A DNA stretch of 64,000 nt. Source: Streptomyces sp. ITFR-21 (lineage in GTDB: Bacteria; Actinomycetota; Actinomycetes; Streptomycetales; Streptomycetaceae). Below, in pieces: positions 1 through 9,725 of the stretch; position 1 is the first letter of the stretch, and the number at the start of each line of letters is the position of its first letter. Both the position numbers and the translations under genes were made by a program. The stretch covers positions 124,001 through 188,000 of the forward strand of contig NZ_CP134606.1 of NCBI RefSeq assembly GCF_031844685.1. Reading direction: 5' to 3'. The notes beneath the pieces are model-generated. The model saw nothing but the letters and a program-made list of their open reading frames with translations, did no database searches and was not told the origin of the DNA.

Positions 1-809
1 ACGGCGATCTGGAGGGCGGCCTGGCGCAGTTCGGCTTCGGTGGCCCGGTCGGAGATTCCCAGGCGGGTGCGGATGGTTTCCTCGTGGACTTCCATGACGA
101 CGACGCGGTAGTCGGCAAGGAGGCCGAGATCGATACCCTCGGCGAGCGGGAGGCGGTGGCAGGTCTCGCCGTACAGGGCGGGATCGTCCATCGACGCGAC
201 GAGGCTGGGGTCTTCGTCCTCGTCGGGTTCGCCCGCCGACCAGATCCGCGGAGTGGCGGTGAGGTACATCCGCTTGTGGGCGGGCACGAGAGCGTCGTCG
301 TGTACGGCCGCCCATCGTTTGCCCAGGTCACCGCTGGTTCGGTGGGCTTCGTCAACGGCGATGAGCGACCACGGCGGCAAGTCGTAGTCGTGGTGGGCCT
401 GTTGAACGCGGACCAGTGAGTGGTAGGTGGCGAAAACGGTGAGGCCCGGATTCTGGCGGACCGCTGCGCTCAGGGCGTACGGGTCAGTGGTGAACGCGAC
501 GGGCTCGGTGGCGGTGTGGGGGCGTTTGGAGCACAGGGCGAGCACCGGTCCGGTCATGCCGGCGGTGCGCCAGTCGTCGATGGTCTGAGCGAGCAGCTCC
601 AGGGTGGGCAGCAGCACCAGGCGGGTGCCCTGGGGGGCGACGCGGGCGGCGGTGCGCGCGGCGACGTACGTCTTGCCGGTGCCGCAGGCCATCACGATGC
701 TGGTCCGGGCCGAGAGCCGCAGGGCGGTATGAGCGGCGTGGACTGCCTGGGACTGGTGCTTGCGCAGCCGCACCCGCGGAGGCGGAGCGGTGGTGGCGGG
801 TGCGGCCAC
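1..809 (-). CDS. DEAD/DEAH-box helicase, C-terminus cut by window edge
   Basis: Superfamily 2 helicase. Reading from the GTG at 809, the frame shows motif I (ACGTGKT), motif II (DEAH), and motif III-like LTATPR, then runs off the left edge with no stop. An AAAGG purine stretch lies upstream of the GTG. The family couples ATP hydrolysis to DNA or RNA remodelling. Helicase genes of this type are common near Streptomyces telomeres, and this one lies 32 bp downstream of tpg on the same strand, so it could share a transcript. Only about 270 residues are visible; the second RecA-like lobe and any C-terminal domain lie outside the window. Confidence 0.85.
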   Translation of the reverse strand, partial: MAAPATTAPPPRVRLRKHQSQAVHAAHTALRLSARTSIVMACGTGKTYVAARTAARVAPQGTRLVLLPTLELLAQTIDDWRTAGMTGPVLALCSKRPHTATEPVAFTTDPYALSAAVRQNPGLTVFATYHSLVRVQQAHHDYDLPPWSLIAVDEAHRTSGDLGKRWAAVHDDALVPAHKRMYLTATPRIWSAGEPDEDEDPSLVASMDDPALYGETCHRLPLAEGIDLGLLADYRVVVMEVHEETIRTRLGISDRATEAELRQAALQIA

Positions 810-841
810 GGTGACGGTCAGCCTTTCAGATGGGGCGGAGA

Positions 842-1417
842 TCAGCCGAGGCTGAAGCGGATGTGGTCGATGCCGGTGAGCTCGACGCTCTGGAGGCTCT
901 GGGCACGGGTGCCGCCGTCGGTGAAGTAGTCGTCGCGCAGCCCGTCGGCGACGATCTGGGCGAGCTCGTCGTCGCTGGCTCCGGCCGCCTTGGCCTCGTA
1001 CAGCGCCGCCGCAGTGGCGGCGTCCAGGCGGCGGGACAGGCGCCGGTAGCGCGGATCGTTCGTGGTGCCCTTGGGTGACTTGAAGCCGAACTTGCCGCGG
1101 ACGTCGACCTTGATGCCCTGGTGACTGACGGCGTCTTGGAGGCGCCGGGCCCGGACGAGGGGCTGCCAGAGGTTCTTCACCTCATTTTCGATGAGGGCGG
1201 CGGTCTGGGGCTTGGCGCTCTTGATCTCGTTGTCGCGGTAGCGCTCGACGGTGCGCTGGCTCTTGCCGATCTTCTCGGCGACCGCGCGGGCCGCTTCGGC
1301 GCGGGTGCCCTTCTCCTGCTTGAGGAGGAAACGGACCCGCGCGCCGAGGGTTTTGGGGATCGGCTGGGAGAAGGCGGTGTCGGCCGCCTCTTCCAGGCGG
1401 TCTTCGATCAGTCCCAC
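842..1417 (-). CDS. tpg: Telomere terminal protein Tpg
   Basis: Encodes 191 residues, the usual Tpg length. The family caps linear Streptomyces replicons by covalent attachment to the 5' ends and primes end-patching synthesis. Diagnostic features are the MGLIEDRLE start, IPKT near residue 20, a helix-turn-helix-like SQRTVERY stretch, the LWQPLVRAR segment, and the C-terminal YFTDGGTRAQSLQSVELT, which matches the Tpg family closely. It sits upstream of the helicase on the same strand. Tpg genes normally lie directly downstream of tap; here tap is about 14.6 kb away with mobile DNA between them. Confidence 0.93.
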   Translation of the reverse strand: MGLIEDRLEEAADTAFSQPIPKTLGARVRFLLKQEKGTRAEAARAVAEKIGKSQRTVERYRDNEIKSAKPQTAALIENEVKNLWQPLVRARRLQDAVSHQGIKVDVRGKFGFKSPKGTTNDPRYRRLSRRLDAATAAALYEAKAAGASDDELAQIVADGLRDDYFTDGGTRAQSLQSVELTGIDHIRFSLG

Positions 1418-1563
1418 AGGTCAGGTCCTTCGTTCTCAGGCCGCCCGCACGAGGCTGTGTAGATTCGCGCCGCGGCTGTCATTCCGGACCGCGGTGACCT
1501 GCTGCTTGTGCTTCAGTCTCATCAGGTGTCCCACGGTTTCCGTCTCAGGTCGGGGGCATTTCC

Positions 1564-2100
1564 TCACACGGCTTCGTCCTGCTGGCCACCATCGGACTTC
1601 CATGTCTGGTCGAACCAGGTGATGAAGTTCTTCACGGTTCCGATGTGAGCGATTCTCTCGTGGATGGCTCGCTGATCGTGACCGGGGAGGAAGTCGCCGC
1701 GGCCGATCGGCTTGCCGCATCCGCAGCTGCATTCACGGTTGCCCAGCGGGGAGTCGAAGTAGGTGATGGGATTCTGCTGGGCGCCGTTCGGGGCCGGCTT
1801 GCCGACGTAGTGATCGTGGACGGGGTCCCCGGGGCCGAGGATGCGGCCTTCGAAGGCCCGGCGCCCACCAGGGACGTCGACAACCCGGTCGATCTCCAAA
1901 GCCTGGCGGATGATCCCGCCGCCATTGACGACCGCGAACCGCTCTCGTTCGACGCGCGATCCGGGCATCACCCAGACTCCGCGGGCGACCTCGTATAGCT
2001 GCTGGTCGGACAGCCCGTCGCTCCAACCGATCTGCGCGCGCTGGAGGGCATCGCTGTTCGGGTCGACATCCTTCTTCTTGCCGAGGGTGATCTGAATCAT
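1564..2100 (-). CDS. Conserved hypothetical protein with Cys-rich CSCGCGK motif
   Basis: Encodes 178 residues from ATG 2100, chosen because GGAGG lies about 5 bases upstream; an earlier GTG/ATG at 2124 lacks this. The protein begins MIQITLGKKKD and ends with a module containing CSCGCGKPIGRGDFLPGHD and then KNFITWFDQTW. The clustered Cys and His residues suggest a small metal-binding fold. I recognise the C-terminal module only as a recurrent actinobacterial hypothetical type and assign no function. A 16-bp perfect palindrome lies about 70 bp upstream and may be its operator. It is followed by tpg after 146 bp in which I see nothing. Confidence 0.7.
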   Translation of the reverse strand: MIQITLGKKKDVDPNSDALQRAQIGWSDGLSDQQLYEVARGVWVMPGSRVERERFAVVNGGGIIRQALEIDRVVDVPGGRRAFEGRILGPGDPVHDHYVGKPAPNGAQQNPITYFDSPLGNRECSCGCGKPIGRGDFLPGHDQRAIHERIAHIGTVKNFITWFDQTWKSDGGQQDEAV

Positions 2101-2169
2101 CGCGCCTCCCTGCGAGGCCGCCACGTGGTCGGAAGAGCCGAGGCGACCTGTTCAGAATATACCAGGCAT

Positions 2170-2185
2170 CCCCGTTATAACGGGG
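2170..2185. promoter_or_regulatory. Perfect 16-bp palindrome, candidate operator
   Basis: CCCCGTTATAACGGGG is its own reverse complement. It lies upstream of the minus-strand gene starting at 2100 and at the left of the non-coding stretch before the toxin-like gene. Its symmetry and A/T centre fit a dimeric repressor site. No bound regulator is known. Confidence 0.45.
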
Positions 2186-2692
2186 TCTCGCAAGTTCCCT
2201 CTAGAGGCAATCGGCACCCCGGAGCGGAGCGCCCGGGCCCGGGGCGCCCGTGCAGGGGAGAGCGAAGGAAGAGCGTTGACGGCGTGACGGCTGAACAGCA
2301 CGGAGTCCACGCAGCACTGACCATGGTGTGACCCCAGCTCCTGAACGAGCTGATGCAAAAACTCTCTCGCTCTGGTTGATCATGACTGAGGGACTGAGCG
2401 GCCTGCGCTCACGGACTCGAATGGGTGTGCACTGCCCACAGCGTGGGGGCGCCGGGATACCGATCACGCACGCGCCGCGTGGCGTAGTGCAGGGCATGGG
2501 CGTTCCGCTCGCCCCGGGGCGGGATCGTTTCGTTGTCGGTGAGATGGACGTAGAAGTCCATCGCCAGGACGAAACCGGTGAAACTTTCCTGGAGAGCGTT
2601 CCAGAGAGGCCCCGGGTGGCGGACACTCGCAGCTGACGGGCCCATGCCAGTCCCAAGTGCGCCCGGCTATCGGATACTTCGGAGGGGGACGC
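2186..2692. other. Intergenic stretch with one doubtful small ORF
   Basis: No well-supported gene. On the minus strand, 2409-2645 is open for 78 codons with G/C-rich third positions in its latter two thirds (from about MDFYVHLTD to HTHSSP), so it may be a gene remnant or a small hypothetical. It has no convincing ribosome site and I recognise no family. Confidence 0.3.
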
Positions 2693-4912
2693 GTGTCAGC
2701 ATCGGGATCCGGATCGGCATCGGCCGGTCAAGGACGGCAGGAAGAACCGGGGTTAGGAAGTACGGGGGGTGTGGGAGGCAGGCCGCCGGCAGTTCCGCCC
2801 GTACCGCCTCCGTCACCCACGCCTCCGCCCACGCCGCCTATGCCACCAACGCCGCCCGGTGCTGGGGCCCCCAGCAGCACACGACGCCGAGTCGTGGTCG
2901 GCGTCGCCGTCGGGGCGGTCGTTGCCCTCCTGGCGACCCTTCTCACCGTCCTGTGGCCCGGCGGCGCGCAGTCCGACGGCCGGGCGCGGAAGGAGGCTGC
3001 CGCGCGGGCCGCCGCCGAGGCGGCCGAAGACGTCACCGCCGCTTCCGTCAACCTTGCCGCGAGTGGCGTCGTCGTCTACGAGGGGAGCTACTCGGGTTCC
3101 CTGCTCGGTGGGTCGCATACACGGATGCAGGTGACGTCCGGCGGCACCGTGCTGTCCGAGACGACCCTCGACGGGGTGACGGTCAAGACGCTGGCCGTCG
3201 ATGGCAAGACCTTCGTCAAGGCAGACTCCGCCTTCTGGCAGCGCTACGGCCTCTCCTCCGACAAGTACACGTCGATGTACAAGAACGCTTGGGTCAAGTC
3301 ACCGGCCCTCGGCGGGTACGACACCAGCGCCTCCCTGCGGTCGCTCGCCCCCGGCACCATCGCCCATGAGCTCCAACGGGACGCCGACAAGCGTTTGGTG
3401 AGCCCTGGCGGGCTCTCGACCATCGGCGGCGTCAAGGTCCGCGAATACGCGACGCCCACGCGGATCCTGTACATCACGGCCCAACCTCCGCTGCGGATCG
3501 TACGAATGGCGCCGGCGGAGGTGTCACGGCCGTCGTCCGGAGCGCCATCAGGGGTGCCATCCTTGCCGACCGGCGTACCTTCACTGCCCACCGGGTATCC
3601 GTCGCTGCCCAGCGAAATGCCCTCGCTGCCAAGCGACTTGTCCTCGTTGCTCAGCGATCTTCCGGCGGTGTCCCCCGTCTCACCGGCCGGCTACCACCCC
3701 GAAACCGGAACCGGAAACGAAATCGGCGGCGCTGCCCGACCCGGCTCCGCTCAGGTTAGCTCTGCCCGTGCAGCCGCCCTCGGCGACGCCGGCGTCTCCT
3801 ACTCCCTCGACCTGCCAGCGCTCAACGACACCCAGCGCAAAAGCCTCCAGGGTGACGTCGAGAAGGCCGTAAAGGAGTTGGAGAAGTCCGTCGACCTGGG
3901 TGTCAGCTTCTCGGTCTCCGGCAACATCACGCTCAGCCCGTGCAGCACCAGCGGTTGCGTGGCGAACGCGACGATCACCAACTCGATCGTCTCCGGGGAC
4001 GACACACGGCCGGCCGGGCCCGTCTCCGCTCAGGTCACTATCAGCGTCACTCTCGATGGGCGGCCGGTGGGCCAGTGCTCACAGGCAGTGTCCATGCCGC
4101 CCAACGGAAGCGCCAGTGTGAGTTGCCCCGGCAACTTCTACATTCCGCCGTCTCGCAATCCGAAGACGCACCTCGTGCGCGCGGAAGCACAGGCCATGGC
4201 GCGCGCGATGGTGCAGAAAGAAGTCAAACGCGTACTGGAGAAGGTCACTCAGGACTGGAAACGTCACAGCCCCGACTACGGTGTACCCGGCCTGTCGTCA
4301 CCCTTCAAAGGCAGCACCGACCAGCCGAACAAGTTCAAGTACCGCAACCCCGGCCTCGCCCGTGCCAACGAACCGAAACCGTCCGCCGCCGACCTTGAGG
4401 CGGCCCAGGACGTGAAGAATCCGGCATCCGGTACGCGTGACCACATGTACCAGACGTGGAGCAAGTACGTGGCGAAGCAGGACGCTGCGAACAAGCCGGT
4501 GAAGCCTTGGACCGAATGGCGCAACAACTACGTGGAGAACCAGGGGAACCCCTACAAGGGTGAAGCCTTCGAGGGCGAGTTCGCCGAGGTGAACAAGCTG
4601 AAGGCGGAGGACGGTTGGCGTTTCGGAGACTCCGCGCAGCAGCTCACGTCCCGGGAGATGATGAACAAAATCACCGGCGTGGACCGGATGCCCGACATCG
4701 TGAACTTCGACAAGCAGGTCATGTACGAGATGAAGTTCGGTGGTTCGAAGGTCAAGGCGGACCAGGTGGCCAAGGACAAGGAACTCATCGGCCAGGGCTG
4801 GCGCGTCATCTATATCTTTTCCAGGCAGCCGTCGCGCGCGTCGCGCCTGATGCTGGACGAGGCAGGCATCCCCTGGAAGGTCTGGAAGGCGGTGGGTACC
4901 GCGGTCCCCTGA
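2693..4912 (+). CDS. Membrane-anchored protein with C-terminal PD-(D/E)XK-like nuclease toxin domain
   Basis: Encodes 739 residues from GTG 2693, chosen because GGAGGGGG sits just upstream. Order: Gly/Ser start, Pro-rich cytoplasmic segment (about 30-60), RRR stop-transfer and one membrane helix (about 67-88), a long outside region with short Pro-rich repeats (VPSLPTG, YPSLPS, MPSLPS), a Ser/Thr-rich Cys-containing domain, then a C-terminal domain. That last domain has PDIV (D668) and YEMK (E679, K681), the spacing of a restriction-fold nuclease, preceded by an E-rich helix. The shape (anchor, spacer, C-terminal nuclease, small gene right after) is that of a polymorphic toxin. Nuclease activity and export are inferred. 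Confidence 0.65.
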   Translation: MSASGSGSASAGQGRQEEPGLGSTGGVGGRPPAVPPVPPPSPTPPPTPPMPPTPPGAGAPSSTRRRVVVGVAVGAVVALLATLLTVLWPGGAQSDGRARKEAAARAAAEAAEDVTAASVNLAASGVVVYEGSYSGSLLGGSHTRMQVTSGGTVLSETTLDGVTVKTLAVDGKTFVKADSAFWQRYGLSSDKYTSMYKNAWVKSPALGGYDTSASLRSLAPGTIAHELQRDADKRLVSPGGLSTIGGVKVREYATPTRILYITAQPPLRIVRMAPAEVSRPSSGAPSGVPSLPTGVPSLPTGYPSLPSEMPSLPSDLSSLLSDLPAVSPVSPAGYHPETGTGNEIGGAARPGSAQVSSARAAALGDAGVSYSLDLPALNDTQRKSLQGDVEKAVKELEKSVDLGVSFSVSGNITLSPCSTSGCVANATITNSIVSGDDTRPAGPVSAQVTISVTLDGRPVGQCSQAVSMPPNGSASVSCPGNFYIPPSRNPKTHLVRAEAQAMARAMVQKEVKRVLEKVTQDWKRHSPDYGVPGLSSPFKGSTDQPNKFKYRNPGLARANEPKPSAADLEAAQDVKNPASGTRDHMYQTWSKYVAKQDAANKPVKPWTEWRNNYVENQGNPYKGEAFEGEFAEVNKLKAEDGWRFGDSAQQLTSREMMNKITGVDRMPDIVNFDKQVMYEMKFGGSKVKADQVAKDKELIGQGWRVIYIFSRQPSRASRLMLDEAGIPWKVWKAVGTAVP

Positions 4913-4985
4913 CCGTGACAATAGCCCTGTATGTGACCGTGACCGCGGAACCGCGTGGTCCAGGAGAAAAAACAGAGGTCAGAGG

Positions 4986-5513
4986 GTGACGAATGTGAGC
5001 GAATACGGCAACCACACCGAGGCATACCTGGCCGAAGACCGCGCGAACATGACCGAGCCCGCGCGTGCGTTCCTCGACGCGTGGCTGTCCTCGATGGACA
5101 CCGAACTCGACCGCTGGAGAACGGTTTTCCTCCCCGCCGGATTTCCCTACGACTTCACCCTCGGCTCCCTGGACGCCCTCGAACCAGTCGCCCTCGAACG
5201 GCTCCCGGACCAGGCGGCCGTTGCCGCCGAGCACAACGCCGACTTCACCTCCGGCGCGGTGCGCTACATCGGTGAGGTAGCGCGCCGCTCCGTGCCGTCA
5301 CGCTGGGGTTATCAGGATCGCGGAGAGGACCACCCGAGCCCCTACAACCGTGTTCCGGTCCTACGCTCCAACACTCCCCTCGACTTTATGAGGGCCGTAG
5401 CACCGGAATTCAGGCTGCGGTTGCTGGCCCGGGACAGGGAACCCGGCATCCTCCGGAAGATCGTCACCCCGCTTCTGAGAGCCGTCGAGGAGGCTCGGGA
5501 TGCTGGCCTCTAG
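4986..5513 (+). CDS. Probable immunity protein for the upstream nuclease-type toxin
   Basis: Encodes 175 residues from a GTG after an AGAGG-type ribosome site, 73 bp after the toxin-like gene and on the same strand. The product is soluble, acidic, has no signal or membrane segment, and is mostly predicted helix (EPARAFLDAWLSSMDTELDR; LRAVEEARDAGL at the end). I do not recognise the family. Size, acidity and position directly behind a gene with a nuclease-like C-terminal domain are the usual signs of a cognate immunity protein that would neutralise the toxin in the producing cell. This rests on context only. Confidence 0.5.
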   Translation: MTNVSEYGNHTEAYLAEDRANMTEPARAFLDAWLSSMDTELDRWRTVFLPAGFPYDFTLGSLDALEPVALERLPDQAAVAAEHNADFTSGAVRYIGEVARRSVPSRWGYQDRGEDHPSPYNRVPVLRSNTPLDFMRAVAPEFRLRLLARDREPGILRKIVTPLLRAVEEARDAGL

Positions 5514-5527
5514 CCTCGATCGTTCAT

Positions 5528-5557
5528 GAGTCCTCGTCGGTTCACTGACGGGGACTC
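5528..5557. terminator. Stem-loop terminator between convergent genes
   Basis: GAGTCCTCGTCGG and CTGACGGGGACTC pair over 13 bp with two G-T-type mismatches around a TTCA loop, just after the immunity gene and facing the IS1380 transposase. Confidence 0.6.
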
Positions 5558-5568
5558 TTGCTTGCGAG

Positions 5569-7187
5569 CTGCGGAATTTCGAGGGCTGGGGCAGGTTGGC
5601 GGCCCGGCTGTCGCGTCGGGTGGGCGTCGGGGTTCCACGGCTCCCGGGATGTTGCTGTGGCTCGTCGGGACGGTCGGAGTTGCTGGTCAGCCGGGGTTCG
5701 GCAGGGCTGCGAGTCGCTGGATCGCGCGGGTGATCACATCTGTCCAGGGCCATTGGGCGGTGAGGCGGAGCCAGCGGCGGCGGCCGGTGGTGACCAGTTG
5801 GGCGGCGGCGGAGAACAGCCGCAGGCGGAGCTTCTTGGGTTCCCAGCGGCGGGTTTTGCTGGTCAGGGCGAGCATGGGCATCCAGGCGAGGAGGCCGAGT
5901 GCGAGGGAGACGATCTCCAGCCAGATCTGGTTCTGCGCGGTGTCGTGCAGAGGCAGGTTGCGCAGGCCGGTGTCGCGGGCGTTTCGGATCCGGTCCTCGC
6001 AGCGGGCCCGCCGGCGGTGACGTAGTTCCAGGTCGGCGAGCTGGCCGCCCTTGGTGTTGGTCGCGAAGCAGGTCAGCCGTAGTCCGTCGAGGTCGGTGAA
6101 GCGCAACTGGGCGCCGGGGTGGGGCCGTTCCTTGCGGACGATCAGCCGCATGCCCCTGGGCCACGTGCTCAGGTCGGGCATGTCGGTGATCTCCGCGACC
6201 CAGGCGCCGGGCCGCTCGGTGCCGTCGGCATCGTAGGCCGGTGTCCATGCCTTCTTCGGGATCTTCAGGACGGCTTGGTGGATGACGTCGGTGATGGTCA
6301 TGCCGACGGAATACGACAGCCACCGGCCCCGGCGGGTGAGCCAGTCGAGGAAGGCGTGGGTGCCGCCGGCGGAGTCGGTGCGGATCAGTGTCTGCCGGCC
6401 CCGCCGCAGATGTTTGGGGAGTTGGGCCAGGGCGAGTTGGGTGGTCTCGATGTGATCGCTCGCGGTGTTGGAGCCGGCGTTGCCGGGCCGCAGCAGCGCG
6501 GCGACCGGCTCTCCGGAACCGTCCTGGCCGTGGTCGACGAACGCGACGAGCGGGTGGTGGCCGTAGGTCTTCTTCCAGGTCGCGGTGGCGTCCTGCTTCT
6601 CGGAGTGCGCAAGCACCAGCACGCCGTCGATATCCACGATCACCGATCCGTCGGCAGCGGGACCGTTCACACCGGCCAACTCCCAGACTCTCGCCCGTAT
6701 GTCGGCCCGCGCCGACCGGATCGCGGTGAGGGCCTTCGGGCCGGCCGCGGCGAGGGCGTCGATGAGCCGGGAGACCGTGGGGTCGGACGCCACCGGGCCG
6801 AACACGGCCGGTTCGGCCCGCAGCATGGCGACATCGGCGAGGCAATCCCCGCCCAGAGCCGTCGCGAGTGCGACATCCAGCAGGACCTTGCCCGGATCAT
6901 GCACCGCCCGCGGTTTGCGCCACGGCGCCATTGCCGCCGATATCGCGGTGTCCAGGCCGGATTTGCGGACCGTCTCGACCAGGAGCACCGCCCCGGCCTG
7001 CGAGACCGCCCCGCTGCCACCGCCCTCGACGCGAACACGCGGGTACAACCCGATACGCTTACTCACCTGGAGGGTGCTTCTTTCTTTGCAGCTGACAGGA
7101 CCCTAGATAAGTCCCATCGTTGCAGGTCAGAAGCGCTCTCCGCTTATTTGATCAAGCATCGGACGACCCGCCTCACGAAAGCCCGAG
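5569..7187 (-). mobile_element. IS1380-family insertion sequence
   Basis: Contains one transposase gene (5687-7066). Candidate terminal inverted repeats are imperfect: the left end around 5572 (CGGAATTTCGAGGG) and the right end around 7184 read inward (CGGGCTTTCGTGAGG) share CGGnnTTTCG. I could not fix a target duplication, so ends are approximate. It separates the toxin pair from the tniQ remnant. Confidence 0.6.
5687..7066 (-). CDS. IS1380-family transposase
   Basis: Encodes 459 residues with a GTG start. The product is a DDE transposase of the IS1380/ISL3-like RNase H fold: an early DIDGVLV segment carries the first catalytic Asp, LIRTDSAGGTHAFLDWL the second, and the region around QNQIWLEIVSLALGLLAW the acidic C-terminal part. 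Conserved family stretches include RKERPHPGAQLRFTDLDG and the closing LRLFSAAAQLVTTGRRRWLRL. The length is full for the family and I see no frameshift, so the gene is probably intact. It is convergent with the immunity gene. Confidence 0.92.
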   Translation of the reverse strand: MSKRIGLYPRVRVEGGGSGAVSQAGAVLLVETVRKSGLDTAISAAMAPWRKPRAVHDPGKVLLDVALATALGGDCLADVAMLRAEPAVFGPVASDPTVSRLIDALAAAGPKALTAIRSARADIRARVWELAGVNGPAADGSVIVDIDGVLVLAHSEKQDATATWKKTYGHHPLVAFVDHGQDGSGEPVAALLRPGNAGSNTASDHIETTQLALAQLPKHLRRGRQTLIRTDSAGGTHAFLDWLTRRGRWLSYSVGMTITDVIHQAVLKIPKKAWTPAYDADGTERPGAWVAEITDMPDLSTWPRGMRLIVRKERPHPGAQLRFTDLDGLRLTCFATNTKGGQLADLELRHRRRARCEDRIRNARDTGLRNLPLHDTAQNQIWLEIVSLALGLLAWMPMLALTSKTRRWEPKKLRLRLFSAAAQLVTTGRRRWLRLTAQWPWTDVITRAIQRLAALPNPG

Positions 7188-7397
7188 GCTAGCGCGGGCC
7201 CTGGGGCGGATGGTGCAGCAGTCACGGAGATCACCACGGGACCAACGGCGGCCTACCATGCGTAACTCCGCAGATCGAGCCTTCTAGGCGGGGCACTTGG
7301 GGCGTCTGGGCGAGCTTGTCCCCGGCTTGCCGCTGGGTGAACGCGCCTGAGCGCGTGGTGACCATGGCGGGCATGCCGGGGCGCATCCGTCAGAGCT

Positions 7398-9613
7398 TCA
7401 CGATCGATCACCGGCGGCCGGGTCGGCGCTTGTCCGGCGGCCGGGCAGGTCATGGCGTCGGCCCAGGTAGCTGATCATTCCGAGTGAGAAGCCGGTCTCC
7501 TCGGCGAGCTCACGGCAGGTGCGTCCGGCGGCCCGTTGCTCGCGGAGCCAGTCGAGATCGATCTGGCGCCAGCGGGTCGCTTTGCCCTCGCGGGTCATGC
7601 CGTACTCGCGGACCATGACCTTGATGGCCTCCTCGTTCACGTCGACGTGCTTCGCGATCCACTTGAGCGGGCGGTACTCCTCGAGGTAGAGGCGGGCGAA
7701 CGTGTCCCTGGGGAGCGCGGCGCGAGCCCGGCGGATGGTCGCTCCTCTCTCCCACATCGCGGATGGCTTGGGGGGTGCCGGCTGCTCCTGCAGGACGAAG
7801 CGGACAGCGTCATGGCTGACGCCCAGGCGGCGGGCTGCTCCGGCTGTCGTGAGGGATTCGTCCCGGATGAGGCGGTGCAGCGTGTCGAGGTCGATGTCCC
7901 CAGGGTCGCAGCCGGGCAGTTCGAGACCGTCGATGATGTCCGTCGGCGGCTGCCAGGTGAGGGGCTCGTCATGGATGCCCTGCCGGGCGAGGAACTCGCC
8001 TGCATGCTCTCCAAGTTGGCTTACCAGCGCGGGGGTGAGGTCCGTTTCGAAGGTTCGCAGCATGGTCCGCAGCTCCGGTGTGGCGGGTGCGTAGGCGGCG
8101 GGCGCGAGGGTGGCCGGGAGGCCGCTGATCCGTTCGAACAGCAGTGCTCGGGCGAATTGGTGCCGCCGCACCCCGCCGGGGTCGAATTCGATGTCCCGGC
8201 AGAGCTGTTGGAAGGTGTCCAGGGGCAGCAGATCGCGGTAGTCGACCGCGCGGCGGCGGTCGTAGTCGATCGGTGATCCCTCCTGGTCGAGGTAGTCCGC
8301 CAGCACGGACAGGCCGATGCTGATGGCCTTGAAGTGCCCCTGCTTCGTGAGCCGGTGCGCCATGTGGGGGCCGAGCCTGTCTTCTGCCGGGGATCGAAGG
8401 AGCCGGGTCGCTGTGGTGAAGTCCTCTCTCGCGCCGCCGATGAGCAGGAGGTAGCACGACAGGGCCGGGCGGATGGTGCGAGACAGGGCCCCACTCGAAG
8501 GGCTCAGCCGCGCGGACCACGCCGGCCAGAGCTGCGTCGGGATCCTGGGGGCCCGCGCGGCACCTTGGGCTGAGGCCGAAGGGCCGGGCCTGCGGGGAAA
8601 CCGGTCTGCGGTGCGGTAGCGCAGCTGGTCGCTGTGCTTGAGCCGGGGGGCCAGCGTCGCAAGGTGGACCGCGTCGAAGACCGGGCTGGTGTGGCGCCAG
8701 CGGTGCGGGACCTTGAGTGGCATGCTGCCATCGGCGTCACTGATCAGGTGGCGAAGGGCGGCTCCGGCGGCATGAGCATCGTCGTGCCCGAGGATGTGCA
8801 GGGCCGCGCTGACGGCGAGGGCGGCGGTCGCGGCCCGCCGTGGGGCCAGCCGGCCCGGCAGAGTCTCCTCGGCGGGGTCGAAGGGCCGCGGTGCTTCGGG
8901 CACGGGGTGCTGATGCGCCGCAAGGATCTCGGGCGGGACGAAGTCCACCAGCCGTTCCGGGACGCGGCGAAGGAGGACGCAGGCCAGGGCCCGAAGGTCA
9001 CCGAACAGCGCAAGGCTGGGCTGGGGCTTGTCCTGGTAGACGCCGAAGTCGGCCTGCCCGGAGGCGATCACGTTCTCGATGATCTTCTGGGCCGCGATCA
9101 CCGGTCCCTGCGCGGTGAGCTCGATGGCGCCGGCTTCCTCGAGCGGCTGACCGCACCGCACCGCCCGCGAGGAGTCGTCCTGGGCCGGGCTGTGGCAGTG
9201 CCCCGGAGTAAGCGGGTGCCGTGTGGTCGCTGGGAAGTGCCGTGACGTACGGCTGCAGCGCGGGCAGGTGTCGACCAGCAGCAGGTGGTGGTCGAGGCAG
9301 GCGAAGGACCAGCCGAGTCTCCATTTGAGCAGCCATCGGCCGCCGTTGTCGGCCAGGCAGGCCGGGCAGTAGCGGGAACCGCGGGCCCGTCCCCAGACAT
9401 GCCGCGCCGCGACCCGGCGCCGCCCAGGATCGATCACGTGGACCCGCCGGTCGTAGTGGGCCAGGGTCATCGCGTGTATCTGCGCCGGGGCGACGCCGGC
9501 CGACCAGGCGGCTGTCGCCGCCTGGTCCTGATCGAGGAGGGTGACGAGGTGGCCCAGGATGCCCGAGCTCACCGGCCTGGACGGGCTGCGCGGCAGCAGG
9601 CCCATGGAGGCTA
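7398..9613 (-). pseudogene. tniQ: tniQ, 3' part (interrupted by IS630)
   Basis: This carries all but the first 37 codons of a TniQ/TnsD-like target-selection gene; the 5' part is at 11655-11768. Removing the IS and one TA copy rejoins the frame (GDV-LASMGLLPR) into 775 residues. A zinc-binding block follows the N-terminal part, with CPAC, a DHH and CPRC spaced as in TniQ proteins. The long C-terminal part contains several helix-turn-helix-like segments (AARRLGVSHDAVRFVL; CRELAEETGFSLGMISYLG), suiting recognition of a DNA target. With the IS in place no full-length TniQ can be made. Between 7188 and 7397, downstream of its stop, I see no gene and no clear transposon end. Confidence 0.85.
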
Positions 9614-9642
9614 GTGCTGCCCCGCAGAAGTTCATGGAGGGG
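9614..9642. repeat. Left terminal inverted repeat of IS630 element 1
   Basis: Matches the reverse complement of 11626-11654 at 27 of 29 positions. It starts at the base after the duplicated TA. Confidence 0.9.
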
Positions 9643-9725
9643 AGCCGGGGGCTGGTGACCGGCCAGTGGGTTGGTTGGATGAAAACCCGATGCACGGTAT
9701 CGGCCGGATGGCCAGACTCGCCCGT

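Noticed and set aside
2328..2636. 102-codon plus-strand ORF before the toxin gene
   Set aside because: Overlaps a better-biased minus frame (2409-2645), which itself is only doubtful.
5361..6845. 494-codon minus-strand ORF overlapping the IS1380 transposase
   Set aside because: Arg/Pro-rich translation of the wrong frame of the transposase gene.
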